A DNA stretch of 35,372 nt, taken from Acidobacteriota bacterium. Lineage in GTDB: Bacteria; Acidobacteriota; Terriglobia; Bryobacterales; Bryobacteraceae. The DNA is taken from the NCBI GenBank assembly GCA_016871015.1, contig VFZX01000033.1, forward strand, positions 1 through 35,372. Direction: 5' to 3'. Below the pieces are notes generated by a model. The model was not told the DNA's origin, ran no database searches, and worked only from the letters and a program-made list of their open reading frames with translations. A program made the position numbers and the translations under genes. Below are positions 23,874 through 30,769 of this stretch, piece by piece. How positions within the stretch are numbered: position 1 is the first letter of the stretch; every line of letters begins with the position of its first letter.

Positions 23874-24640
23874 GCTTCGACCCGTTCAACGATTTCGACT
23901 CACGCGGCTACCTTCGGAATGCGTTCGGAGAGAAGGACCCGGACATCATCAAGCATCTGGAGCACCGGTCCTTCGTCGCGGGCATTTCGAAGGCGTTCGG
24001 ACACCTGGGGTCGATTCCCTATCTCACGTACCGCGACGTCCTCCAGGTCCATCAGATTTTGTTCGGCAGTGTTTACCCCTGGGCCGGACAGGATCGGCGG
24101 CAGACGGCTCCCGACATTGCCGTGAGCAAAGGGTCTGTGCTCTTTGCTCACCCTAACGACGCTGAAGCCGCTGTCTCCTACGCGCTGAACCTCGGGACCG
24201 ACAAATCGGCGCTGGCGGCAAAGCCCGGTGAAGTGTTGGGCTACTTGGCCTACGGGCACCCTTTTCTCGACGGCAATGGGCGAACCATCATGGTCGTTCA
24301 TACGGAGCTCGCCAACCGTGCCGGCATTAGCATCGACTGGGCCGCCACGAGCAAGACGGCCTATCTGAACGCCCTCACCCAAGAAATCGAGCGGCCAGGA
24401 GCCGGGCACCTGGACAACTACCTCAGGCCCTTTCTTCGTGAGGCTGTCGGTATGGAGCGACTGGCCGAGCATGTGCTCACGGCCAGGGGCCTCGACGGCC
24501 GCGCGAGCGGCAGGGCCAAGGATGAGAACCGGGTGGCAGGCAGAGTGTCCGACCCCGAGGTCCGCGCTCGCTACAACGAACAGAGGATGTACCGGCAAGG
24601 AGTAGAAAAGGAGCGCGACGCCGATGAATGGGAACGGTGA
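23870..24640 (+). CDS. Fic-domain protein (probable AMPylating toxin) with incomplete Fic motif
   Basis: The 256-residue protein starts with a GTG at 23870 overlapping the preceding stop. The N-terminal half shows the Fic/DOC helices (FNDFDSRGYLRNAFGEKDPD, YRDVLQVHQILFGSVYPWAG). The active loop reads HPFLDGNGRTIM, so the catalytic His, the acidic metal ligand and the GNGR anion hole are present, but the terminal Arg of the HxFx(D/E)GNGRxxR consensus is replaced by Met. Canonical family members transfer AMP to target proteins. Activity may be altered here. The C-terminal 60 residues are charged and Arg-rich, with no clear domain. The 3' end overlaps the recombinase fragment by 17 nt, so the three genes form one transcription unit. 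Confidence 0.85.
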   Translation: MSFDPFNDFDSRGYLRNAFGEKDPDIIKHLEHRSFVAGISKAFGHLGSIPYLTYRDVLQVHQILFGSVYPWAGQDRRQTAPDIAVSKGSVLFAHPNDAEAAVSYALNLGTDKSALAAKPGEVLGYLAYGHPFLDGNGRTIMVVHTELANRAGISIDWAATSKTAYLNALTQEIERPGAGHLDNYLRPFLREAVGMERLAEHVLTARGLDGRASGRAKDENRVAGRVSDPEVRARYNEQRMYRQGVEKERDADEWER

Positions 24641-24820
24641 ACGGGTACCAACGAAGCGCACTCTGACGGTCCAGCAGCGAAGCGCTCTCAATGAAGTCCC
24701 GCCTGAACTCGAGTGGCTGGCCAACATCGCCAACGACAAAACGCGGCGGGCATACGAGAACGACGTTGGGGAGTTCTCCGCCTTCATGGGCATTCGCTGC
24801 CCGGCGGAACTTCGGACGAT
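24624..24820 (+). pseudogene. Tyrosine recombinase (phage-type integrase), N-terminal fragment
   Basis: About 65 codons from an ATG at 24624 encode the start of a core-binding (SAM-like) domain: PPELEWLANIANDKTRRAYE, then DVGEFSAFMGI and PAELRTI. This is the opening typical of XerC/D-like integrases. At 24821 the sequence switches to repeat copy B (former SDR 3' end), and the frame runs on to 25037 as nonsense. The catalytic domain with the RHRY tetrad is absent, so the element cannot move by this enzyme. The start lies inside the Fic gene, so the two were co-expressed. Confidence 0.78.
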
Positions 24821-25193
24821 TGACTGGCCAGAAGATCGCGGTCAACGGCGGGAACACACTGGAATAACGGTTCAGACCGGACGGCGCAGCAGCAGCAAGA
24901 AGAACGGACCACCCGCCAGCGCCGTGATCACGCCCACTGGAATCTCGGCCTGTGGCAACGCCGTCCGCGCCACCGTATCGCACACCACCAGAAACGCCGC
25001 CCCAAGCAGGAATCCGCAAGGAATCAGGAGCCGGTGATCGGCGCCCGCCCGTAGCCGCAGCGCGTGGGGCACGATCCAGCCGAGGAAGCCGATCGGTCCG
25101 GTGAGGCAGGTGACCGAGGCGGTGAGCAGCGATCCCGCAACGTACCCCAGCCGGACCAGCGGCGCGGTGTCCACGCCACGCGATTCGGCCCAT
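24821..25193 (+). repeat. Direct repeat copy B (373 bp), inside the intact permease gene
   Basis: Matches 22953-23325 without indels. Its first 47 nt are a second copy of the SDR 3' end including its TAA (24865-24867). The rest is the genuine 3' end of the intact permease gene. Confidence 0.95.
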
Positions 25194-25831
25194 TCCTCAC
25201 CCACTGCCAGCAGATTCCACTGGCGCGCCCGGGCAAACACCACCGCGGCCACCGCCACCACCACACCGGCCAGCAACGCCACCGTCCCATAGCCCGACGG
25301 CTCGATCCCGCCCATCAGCCACCGGACGATTGTGAACGACTGCCCGTAGTCGGCCAGGCTGTGCAGGAAGAGAATCAGCGCGATGTTGATGCTGTTCGCC
25401 GTGACGCCCGCCAGCAGCAGCGTGTGCGGCGACATACGCCGCCCCGCCGATGCCACCCGCATAACGGCCAGCAGAACGAGCGCCGCTCCCGCCAGTCCGG
25501 TGACACCGGCCCACTGCTGGACCCCGAAGAAGATCGCCGACACGGCCCCCAATGAGGCGCCACTCGATACCCCCAATGTGTAGGGATCGGCAAGCGAATC
25601 CCGGACGAGCGTCTGGAACAGGAGTCCAGCGGTGGCGAGCGCGCCTCCGGCAAGCGCCGCAAGCAGCACGCGCGGCAGGCGGATCGTGAACAGGATCGAG
25701 TGCGCCTCGGTGCCCGGAGTCCAGGCACGGCTCCAATCAAGACGGGCCGGGCCGAGCAGGGGCGCTACGGCGAGCACCAGCGCCAGGACACCCGCTGAGG
25801 CGGCCACCCACAGGATCACGCGCCGAGCCAT
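24872..25831 (-). CDS. btuC: BtuC/FecCD-family ABC transporter permease (vitamin B12-type)
   Basis: A 319-residue membrane protein with about ten hydrophobic segments. Motifs of the family are ILFTIRLPRVLLAALAGGAL, GLLFQTLVRDSLADPYTLGV-SSGA, MSPHTLLLAGVTANSI, CLTGPIGFLGWIVPHALRL and DHRLLIPCGFLLGAAFLVVCDTVAR. It forms the channel of a type II importer for cobalamin or siderophores. The start at 25831 overlaps the ATPase end by 16 nt. Assignment to B12 rests on the BtuF-like binding protein in the same operon and on B12-dependent enzymes elsewhere in the window; heme or siderophore uptake remains possible. The last 322 nt are duplicated at 23004-23325. Confidence 0.88.
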   Translation of the reverse strand: MARRVILWVAASAGVLALVLAVAPLLGPARLDWSRAWTPGTEAHSILFTIRLPRVLLAALAGGALATAGLLFQTLVRDSLADPYTLGVSSGASLGAVSAIFFGVQQWAGVTGLAGAALVLLAVMRVASAGRRMSPHTLLLAGVTANSINIALILFLHSLADYGQSFTIVRWLMGGIEPSGYGTVALLAGVVVAVAAVVFARARQWNLLAVGEEWAESRGVDTAPLVRLGYVAGSLLTASVTCLTGPIGFLGWIVPHALRLRAGADHRLLIPCGFLLGAAFLVVCDTVARTALPQAEIPVGVITALAGGPFFLLLLRRPV

Positions 25832-26538
25832 GGCTCCGGATCCACGTCGAACACACGCGCGAACGTTGACGGATCGAGGTCCCAGGCGTCGATCCGGCCC
25901 GCGCGCAGTGCGATTGTCCGGGTTGCGAAACGGCGCGACAGGCGAAGATCGTGCGTCACAGCGGCCACCAGGGCGCCGGACTTCGCACGCGCCGCGAGCA
26001 ACGAATAGACCGCGAGCTGGTACTTGGGGTCCAGGTGTGCGGCGGGCTCGTCGAGCAGAAGAACCGGCGCGCTCTGGGCAAGTGCCGCGGCCAGGACGAC
26101 GCGCTGCTTTTCGCCGCCGCTCAGGGTGCGGAAGTCGCGGTCCCGAAGCTCAAACGTTCCGGTCTCGCGCATGGACTGCTCGACATGCGCATGGTCGGCG
26201 GGGGATTCGAAGAGCCGGTCGGCGTGGGGCGCGCGTCCCATCAGCGCCACTTCGTAGGCGGTGAACGGAAACTGCAGGTCCACCGATTGTGGCACGAACG
26301 CGGCGGCGCGGCTCAGTTCCGTCCGCGTCCAGGCACGCAGCGGCCGCCCGTCGAGCTCGCAGATTCCGCCGTACCGCCGCAACCCGGCAAGCAGTGCCAC
26401 CAGCGTCGACTTGCCCGCGCCATTGGGCCCCACGATCACGGTGAGCTCACCGGGGGACAAATCGAGCGCGTCTACGCTGAGCGCCAGGTGCGATCCGTAC
26501 CGCACCGACGCTCCCGACAGCCGGTATCCCCGGCTCAC
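25816..26538 (-). CDS. btuD: ABC transporter ATPase of the BtuD/FecE type
   Basis: A 240-residue ATPase with Walker A GPNGAGKST, Q-loop AAFVPQSVDLQFPFTAYEVA, signature LSGGEKQRVVLA, Walker B VLLLDEPAAHLD and switch His in AAVTHDLRLSRRF. The FPFTA.EVALMGR segment is the usual mark of the FepC/BtuD subfamily. The start was set at the GTG at 26538, which overlaps the binding-protein stop as GTGA. The longer open frame to 26664 lies entirely inside the binding-protein gene. It powers the adjacent permease. Confidence 0.92.
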   Translation of the reverse strand: MSRGYRLSGASVRYGSHLALSVDALDLSPGELTVIVGPNGAGKSTLVALLAGLRRYGGICELDGRPLRAWTRTELSRAAAFVPQSVDLQFPFTAYEVALMGRAPHADRLFESPADHAHVEQSMRETGTFELRDRDFRTLSGGEKQRVVLAAALAQSAPVLLLDEPAAHLDPKYQLAVYSLLAARAKSGALVAAVTHDLRLSRRFATRTIALRAGRIDAWDLDPSTFARVFDVDPEPWLGA

Positions 26539-27362
26539 CGGAGCATCTCCGCGAACAGACGCGCGGCTTCCACCATTCTCGGTCCGGCGACGACGAAGGC
26601 GTCGTTCGACACGGGAATCACCTTCTTCGTCCGGACCGCCCGCAGCGTTGGGTACTTGCCCCAAAGCCGGATGATCCCGTCGCGTTTCTCCGGGCTCAAA
26701 GCCTCGCCCGACGCCATCTCCGCCATATCGATCAGGATGTCCGGGTCGCCCGCGATCAAGTGTTCAGCCGAGATCTTTGGGTAAGGAGCGGCGGATCCCG
26801 AGAACACGTTCCGCCCGCCGGCGGCTTCGAGAATCTCGTTGAGGTAGGATCCCGGGCCGGTGGCGATCAGCCCTTCCACCGTCCCCGGATTCCGTCCAAC
26901 AATGAACGCCACCTTGCGCGCGGGCCGCTTTGAGGTTTGGGCCCGGATCTGATCCAGATCACGCTGAATCGCGGTGGCCAGGCCAGCCGCCCGCTCTTGA
27001 GTTCCAGTGGCAGCGCCGATCGTGCGGATCGCATCGAGCACTTCGCGCACCGATCCATGGCGGACATCGACTGTCCGCCATCCCAGCCGCCGCATCTTGT
27101 CCGGAATGCCCAGGCCGTTGTTCTCGGCGGCAATCAAATCCGGCTTCAGCGCTGTCACCCGCTCGAAGTCGATTTGGGCGAAGCTGCCGATCTTGGGCAG
27201 CGCCCGCGCCTGCGCCGGATACCGGCAGTATGTCGTGACACCCACGGTCCGGTCTCCGAGCCCCAGGGCAAAGAGCATTTCGGTAATGCTCGGTGACGTC
27301 GAGACGATTCGCCGTGGCGCGGCGTCACCTGCCCACGCCAGCAGAAATGCGCGGCGGTACAT
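26535..27362 (-). CDS. btuF: BtuF-like periplasmic cobalamin-binding protein
   Basis: A 275-residue helical-backbone substrate-binding protein. The N-lobe has RIVSTSPSITEMLFALGLGD, VGVTTYCRYPAQARALPKIG and VTALKPDLIAAENN; the C-lobe has KVAFIVGRNP, YLNEILEAAGGRNVF, PKISAEHLIAGDPDILID and VVAGPRMVEAARLF. This is the standard BtuF/FhuD-type pattern. The start ATG at 27362 overlaps the methyltransferase stop (ATGA). The N-terminus (YRRAFLLAWAGDA) has a twin-arginine but an unusually short hydrophobic core, so the export route is uncertain; no lipobox is visible. It is followed by the ATPase and permease genes with overlaps. B12 is the best ligand guess. Confidence 0.85.
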   Translation of the reverse strand: MYRRAFLLAWAGDAAPRRIVSTSPSITEMLFALGLGDRTVGVTTYCRYPAQARALPKIGSFAQIDFERVTALKPDLIAAENNGLGIPDKMRRLGWRTVDVRHGSVREVLDAIRTIGAATGTQERAAGLATAIQRDLDQIRAQTSKRPARKVAFIVGRNPGTVEGLIATGPGSYLNEILEAAGGRNVFSGSAAPYPKISAEHLIAGDPDILIDMAEMASGEALSPEKRDGIIRLWGKYPTLRAVRTKKVIPVSNDAFVVAGPRMVEAARLFAEMLR

Positions 27363-28801
27363 CAGGCGTCGACCAGCCGGATCATGCTGATGTTGACGGT
27401 AAGAACGCGGTCGTCCGGTGGCGCCATCCAGGTTGGCGACGCGCTGATCTCAACCGCGTATTCAGGCGCGTCCCCAACCGGAGCTTCGATCACGAACAGT
27501 CCGCTGCGGTCCAAGTTCCACGGGCCGGCGTCTGAGCCGTTCACCGACACTTGCACGCGCACCGGCTGTCCCTGCCGGAACATCGTCTCGTGCGCGTAGC
27601 CGCGGATCCGCAGCTTTTGCCGGCCCGGCTTGACCCGCCGGAGCCGGGCCGATGCCCGCTCGGCGATCCAGCGGTACTTGTTGCCGAAGACGCCCTCGAG
27701 GCCGTACCATCCGGAGCCGAGCTTCCCGGCGTGCCCAGGCAGGGTGAAATCGATCAGATCCTCGCGATCTCCAGGGTACAGCTCCTTTCGTTCGTCGGAC
27801 CGGATCAGGTTGTAGACTCCTCCCTCGTTCGCGGCACTGTAGCCGCAGGAGCGGCAGCGGAGCGTCTCCTCGGGATCGCGCTCCACCGGACCCCGGCAAT
27901 CCGGGCAACGCAACAGCGTCTCGAACTGGCGGAACCGTGGCGCACCGGCCGGCGCGGTCCCTTCCTTGCGGCAGAATGCGGCGATGGTTCCGCCCAGTAG
28001 GCGCGCCGGAACCCAGTCCGATCCGTGCCGGTCAATTCTGCGTCCCGCCTGGACAATGGCCCGCTCGGCCCATCCACGTTGGGGAAGGAACACCTCGTAT
28101 TCCTTGGCGGGAAAGTGGCGTTCGATCAGGAGCTGCCAGTCCTTGAGACCCATCCGGTGGTTCTGCCGGATGCCGAAGCTCTCCTCCTGATCCGCGCCAA
28201 TGACGTCCTTGACCAGGAATCCGAGCAGGCCCCGGTCATACAGCCACCGCTCCCACGGCTTCATCTTCTCGTAATAGGGACACCGGTAGAGCCGCAGTGT
28301 CAGCAGCCGCCGGATGGGTTCGTCGCCAAACAGGAACACCCCGCCCGGCATCAGCACGCGCTTGGCCTCGCGGAACACGGCGTCGAGATCCTGAAACTGG
28401 CTCAGGGTCTGGAAGGTCATGACGAAGCGGAGCGAGCCGTCCGGAAACGGAAGGTTCAGCGCGTCTCCCGCCATCCGGACCGGGGCTCGCGACAGTCCCC
28501 AGTGATCCATCAGGAACACGCCGTGGCGCAGTGCGTCCGCCGAGATGTCCAGTGCGAATCCGTCGGCGCCGAACTCATTGGCCAGCATATAGCTGGTGTG
28601 GCCGGCGTTGGCTCCGATCTCGAGGAACGGCGACAGCTCTCCGGCGAAGGCCAAGTGGTTGCGGATCAGCGTCCCGCGCTTCAAGTTGTCCTGCGCGTAG
28701 TCCTCGATGGCCCGTTCCGGCTCGCCGAGCGAGGCGAAGTTGTGGAACTCCACCTGGGCCCGTTTCACCGATATCGCTTGCGGCTCCATCACCTGGTCCA
28801 T
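27362..28801 (-). CDS. SAM-dependent methyltransferase with C-terminal zinc ribbon and beta domain
   Basis: The product is 479 residues in three parts. Residues about 45-250 form a class I methyltransferase (FLEIGANAGHTSYML motif I, then FALDISADALRHGV, PVRMAGDALNLPFPDGSLRF and AKRVLMPGGVFLF). Residues about 300-345 form a four-Cys zinc ribbon (CPDCRGPVERDPEETLRCRSCGY, Trm112-like). The last 115 residues look like a beta-sandwich (ISAS, TVNISMIRLVDA end). Methyltransferase plus Trm112-like ribbon recalls enzymes of surface polysaccharide or lipid modification. ATGs at 28801 and 28789 both fit; the latter would give a TGATG overlap, but a GAGGG site favours the former. It sits directly before btuF with an ATGA overlap. 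Substrate unknown. Confidence 0.78.
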   Translation of the reverse strand: MDQVMEPQAISVKRAQVEFHNFASLGEPERAIEDYAQDNLKRGTLIRNHLAFAGELSPFLEIGANAGHTSYMLANEFGADGFALDISADALRHGVFLMDHWGLSRAPVRMAGDALNLPFPDGSLRFVMTFQTLSQFQDLDAVFREAKRVLMPGGVFLFGDEPIRRLLTLRLYRCPYYEKMKPWERWLYDRGLLGFLVKDVIGADQEESFGIRQNHRMGLKDWQLLIERHFPAKEYEVFLPQRGWAERAIVQAGRRIDRHGSDWVPARLLGGTIAAFCRKEGTAPAGAPRFRQFETLLRCPDCRGPVERDPEETLRCRSCGYSAANEGGVYNLIRSDERKELYPGDREDLIDFTLPGHAGKLGSGWYGLEGVFGNKYRWIAERASARLRRVKPGRQKLRIRGYAHETMFRQGQPVRVQVSVNGSDAGPWNLDRSGLFVIEAPVGDAPEYAVEISASPTWMAPPDDRVLTVNISMIRLVDA

Positions 28802-29145
28802 TGTCCCTCTTTCATGGTCCGCTCGGGGCGCGGGGCGGGATTGGCGCGTGGGTCGGAGGCGAAGAGCAGGAGATTCGCGGTGACGCCAGGTTCGAGCTTG
28901 GCGGACGGAGGGTCGGCCGTCACAAACTTGTTCCAGGCGGCGAGCTTTTCGGATCCGGCCGGGATGGGGGTTTCGGCTTGGGTTCCGATTCGCTGGACGC
29001 GGGTCCCCGAGACTACAACCGCCGATGGGGCCACGGAGTCCATGCCGGGGTTCAGCAGGGTCGCGCCGAGGATCACGATCGCCGGATCGGGAGCCGGCGC
29101 GCAGCCCCACGGAATCAGGAGAAGTGCCAGCAGAACCTGCTTCAT
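28789..29145 (-). CDS. Miniature amidohydrolase-shell lipoprotein (composite beta-sandwich without the catalytic barrel)
   Basis: The product is 118 residues long. It begins with a signal of the lipoprotein kind (MKQVLLALLLIPWGC, Cys15, weak lipobox). The next 50 residues match the N-terminal strand set of metal-dependent amidohydrolases (AIVILGATLLNPGMDSVAPS, AVVVSGTRVQRIG). The last 40 residues match their C-terminal strand set (LEPGVTANLLLFASDPRANP, then MKEGQW). The roughly 300-residue metal-binding TIM barrel that normally lies between is absent, and there are no HxH or other metal ligands. The frame is intact, and ATGA/TGATG overlaps link it to the HAD and methyltransferase genes. It may be a binding domain or a neat internal deletion. 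It should not be called an active amidohydrolase. Confidence 0.65.
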   Translation of the reverse strand: MKQVLLALLLIPWGCAPAPDPAIVILGATLLNPGMDSVAPSAVVVSGTRVQRIGTQAETPIPAGSEKLAAWNKFVTADPPSAKLEPGVTANLLLFASDPRANPAPRPERTMKEGQWTR

Positions 29146-29834
29146 GCGTCCAACAGCGTCTCAACCGTTAGCGAACTGAGCGTATCGACGAGCAAGTCCG
29201 GTTGCGCCCGGCGCAGCTCCTCGGCGGGAGCTACACCCGTCGCCACGGCAACCGACCGGACACCGTTCGATTTGGCGGCGTACACGTCGTTGGGATGATC
29301 GCCGACGAGCCACACTGGGGTGGCCGGGCCAGTCCAGCCGGCCCGTGCCGCCTGGCGTAGCGCCAGGTGAACCAGCCCGGCCCGCTCGTGCGCCTGCTCC
29401 GCGAACGCGCCGAAGCGGAAGTGCCGCCGCAGCCCCGCGCGTTCCATCTTGCGCCAGCCGATGCGGCTGAGGTTGCCGGTCACGAGCGCCGCCGGGATTC
29501 CGCGCCGCGACAGTTTGGCGAGGAGCGGGCGCACGCCCGGGCACACCTTGTCGTGGAGTGCTGGAGGCGAGTTGCGCAGATAAATTCTCTGAGCTGCGGC
29601 GACCAGCGCTGGCATGTGGCGGGCGATATCCCGGGGAGGCGCTCCAGCGCGCCGCAGCATTTCTTCGAGGATCTTGCGGTCGAGCATCCCCTGAACAGGG
29701 ATTCCGTCCGTGCTGGTTGCCAGTCCGGTGATATTGCGGACGGCGGCTTCGAGCGCCTGGCGATGGTGTGGTCCGGCCTTGCGGATCAAGGTCCCGTCAA
29801 TGTCGAACAGGATCAACGCGGCCGCGGCTGCCAT
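29142..29834 (-). CDS. HAD-superfamily hydrolase (phosphoglycolate-phosphatase-like)
   Basis: A 230-residue HAD enzyme. Motif I is LILFDIDGTLIRK with the nucleophile Asp and acid/base Asp. Motif II is the Thr in AALVTGNLSRIGWRKMERAGL. Motif IV is VWLVGDHPNDVYAAKSNGVR, with two Asp for Mg2+. The helical cap between residues 20 and 90 (HHRQALEAAVRNITGL) makes it C1-type, like phosphoglycolate phosphatase and beta-phosphoglucomutase. The substrate is unknown. Its start at 29834 lies within the end of the upstream membrane-protein gene (38-nt overlap), and its stop overlaps the next gene by 4 nt. It belongs to the operon ending in the B12 importer. Confidence 0.87.
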   Translation of the reverse strand: MAAAAALILFDIDGTLIRKAGPHHRQALEAAVRNITGLATSTDGIPVQGMLDRKILEEMLRRAGAPPRDIARHMPALVAAAQRIYLRNSPPALHDKVCPGVRPLLAKLSRRGIPAALVTGNLSRIGWRKMERAGLRRHFRFGAFAEQAHERAGLVHLALRQAARAGWTGPATPVWLVGDHPNDVYAAKSNGVRSVAVATGVAPAEELRRAQPDLLVDTLSSLTVETLLDA

Positions 29835-30528
29835 CCTCTCCAGGGTAGCAGCGGAACACCAGCAGGTGGCCGAAGAGCGCCGTGGTCACCAGGAACGTGG
29901 GCAGCCAGATGTAGGGCGCCTCGGCCAGGATCGCGTTGGACGGATCGTCCGTAAACACGCGGAACGGGCTGGGAAAGGTGAGCATTCCCATGCCGGCGAC
30001 GTTGAGCAGCAATCCGAGTCCGAGCAGGTTCCACCCGATCAGCACGGGCCGGGTGAGCTTCCCCTTCCACGCGAGCCAGGCCACCCCTGCCGCCGTGACT
30101 GCGGTCACGGCATCGAAGTTCCGGCCCAGGTAGGTCATGTGGACTGGCAGCAACCCCTCGGAGTACAGGGAATGCAACAGCAGCTCCACCGGGAGCCGGA
30201 ACACCTGATAGCCCACCAGGACCCACAGCGGGAGTCCGGTGGCCAGCCGTCTCCCGTAGGGGGAGAGTGCCAGGGCCACCGTGGTCCCGGCGCAAACCAG
30301 CATGAGCCGCAGCATGTTTGGCGGCGTGCCGCTGAAATCGGTGGTGACACCGCTCTGCGCGAGGAACGCCGGAATCGCCAGTACCGCCACGATCGCCCCT
30401 GCGGCGATGAACAGGTCGCGGCTGAGCTTTTCCTTGGGATGCTTCAGGCGTCTACCGGAGAATCCCGCGGCCGCCAGATGTGCAACCGCCATTACCAACG
30501 CGACTACGGTGAACAGCAATGCAGTCAT
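29797..30528 (-). CDS. Seven-TM-like membrane protein of unknown function
   Basis: A 243-residue integral membrane protein with about seven hydrophobic segments (TALLFTVVALVMAVAHLAAA, LFIAAGAIVAVLAIPAFLAQ, MLVCAGTTVALAL, PLWVLVGYQVFRLPVELLLH, FDAVTAVTAAGVAWLAW, LIGWNLLGLGLLLNVAGMGM, YIWLPTFLVTTALFGHLLVF). Conserved-looking polar residues (YQVFRLPVELLLHSLY, TYLGRNFDAVTA) sit in membrane segments. I have the impression of a family common in Acidobacteria and Bacteroidetes but cannot name it. The start was set at ATG 30528; an upstream open frame to 30645 is not hydrophobic and covers the leader inverted repeat. It is the first gene of the operon. Confidence 0.75.
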   Translation of the reverse strand: MTALLFTVVALVMAVAHLAAAGFSGRRLKHPKEKLSRDLFIAAGAIVAVLAIPAFLAQSGVTTDFSGTPPNMLRLMLVCAGTTVALALSPYGRRLATGLPLWVLVGYQVFRLPVELLLHSLYSEGLLPVHMTYLGRNFDAVTAVTAAGVAWLAWKGKLTRPVLIGWNLLGLGLLLNVAGMGMLTFPSPFRVFTDDPSNAILAEAPYIWLPTFLVTTALFGHLLVFRCYPGEDGSRGRVDPVRH

Positions 30529-30769
30529 GGAACGCCATTGTACCGTGGGCCAAAAATTTTCCTGGGGAAGGAACAAACCGAACCCGGACTTCGTCGTCAG
30601 GTTAACAAAGGGACGAACATCTCCGCGCGAACACCCTTTCCCCAACCATCCAAATGATCGCGCGGAGATGCCCTCAGGTTGCTACATCACTATAACACCG
30701 TTTGAATATTCCCGGTTGCAAAAAAATGTGTTTCGCCACGATTTTTGCCCGGATCACCCCTCGAACCGG
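30529..30769. other. Leader region upstream of the 30528-24872 operon
   Basis: The 241 bp are noncoding and AT-richer than their surroundings. They contain a perfect 13-bp inverted repeat (30618-30670) and, on the minus strand at about 30690-30695, a TATAGT hexamer that could be a -10 element; no good -35 was found. If that is the promoter, the operon has an mRNA leader of about 150 nt containing the inverted repeat. I do not see a cobalamin riboswitch consensus. Confidence 0.45.
30618..30670 (-). promoter_or_regulatory. Perfect 13-bp inverted repeat in operon leader
   Basis: CATCTCCGCGCGA at 30618-30630 is repeated exactly as its reverse complement at 30658-30670 with a 27-nt spacer. In RNA it would form a very stable stem with a large G-rich or C-rich loop. 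It lies 90 nt upstream of the first operon gene and 100 nt past the aminopeptidase stop. It could be a leader structure, a dyad operator or an aminopeptidase terminator; there is no T-tract. Confidence 0.6.

Larger units (their letters stand above)
23326..24820 (+). mobile_element. Small integrated island carrying a Fic module and a truncated tyrosine recombinase
   Basis: The 1495-bp segment is bounded exactly by the two copies of the 373-bp repeat and separates the SDR gene from the permease gene, which would otherwise be convergent neighbours. It holds a small protein, a Fic protein and the first 65 or so codons of a recombinase, all on the plus strand with overlapping ends. The recombinase is cut at the right repeat. 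This fits integration by recombination between repeats, or a duplication with insertion; the mechanism is inference. Confidence 0.7.

Noticed and set aside
23326-24820. tRNA-associated integration site for the Fic island
   Set aside because: No tRNA-like sequence lies at either border. The repeats are protein-coding gene ends and are far longer than typical att cores.
26539-26664. Longer start for the BtuD-like ATPase
   Set aside because: It lies within the binding-protein gene and adds Arg-rich sequence not seen in the family. The GTGA overlap gives the proper start.
28025-29179. Plus-strand open frame of 384 codons opposite the methyltransferase
   Set aside because: It lies antisense to a gene with clear methyltransferase and zinc-ribbon motifs, and its own translation has no recognisable domain.
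30529-30769. Cobalamin riboswitch ahead of the B12-type importer operon
   Set aside because: No B12-box-like consensus was found on the minus strand; only the 13-bp inverted repeat is evident.
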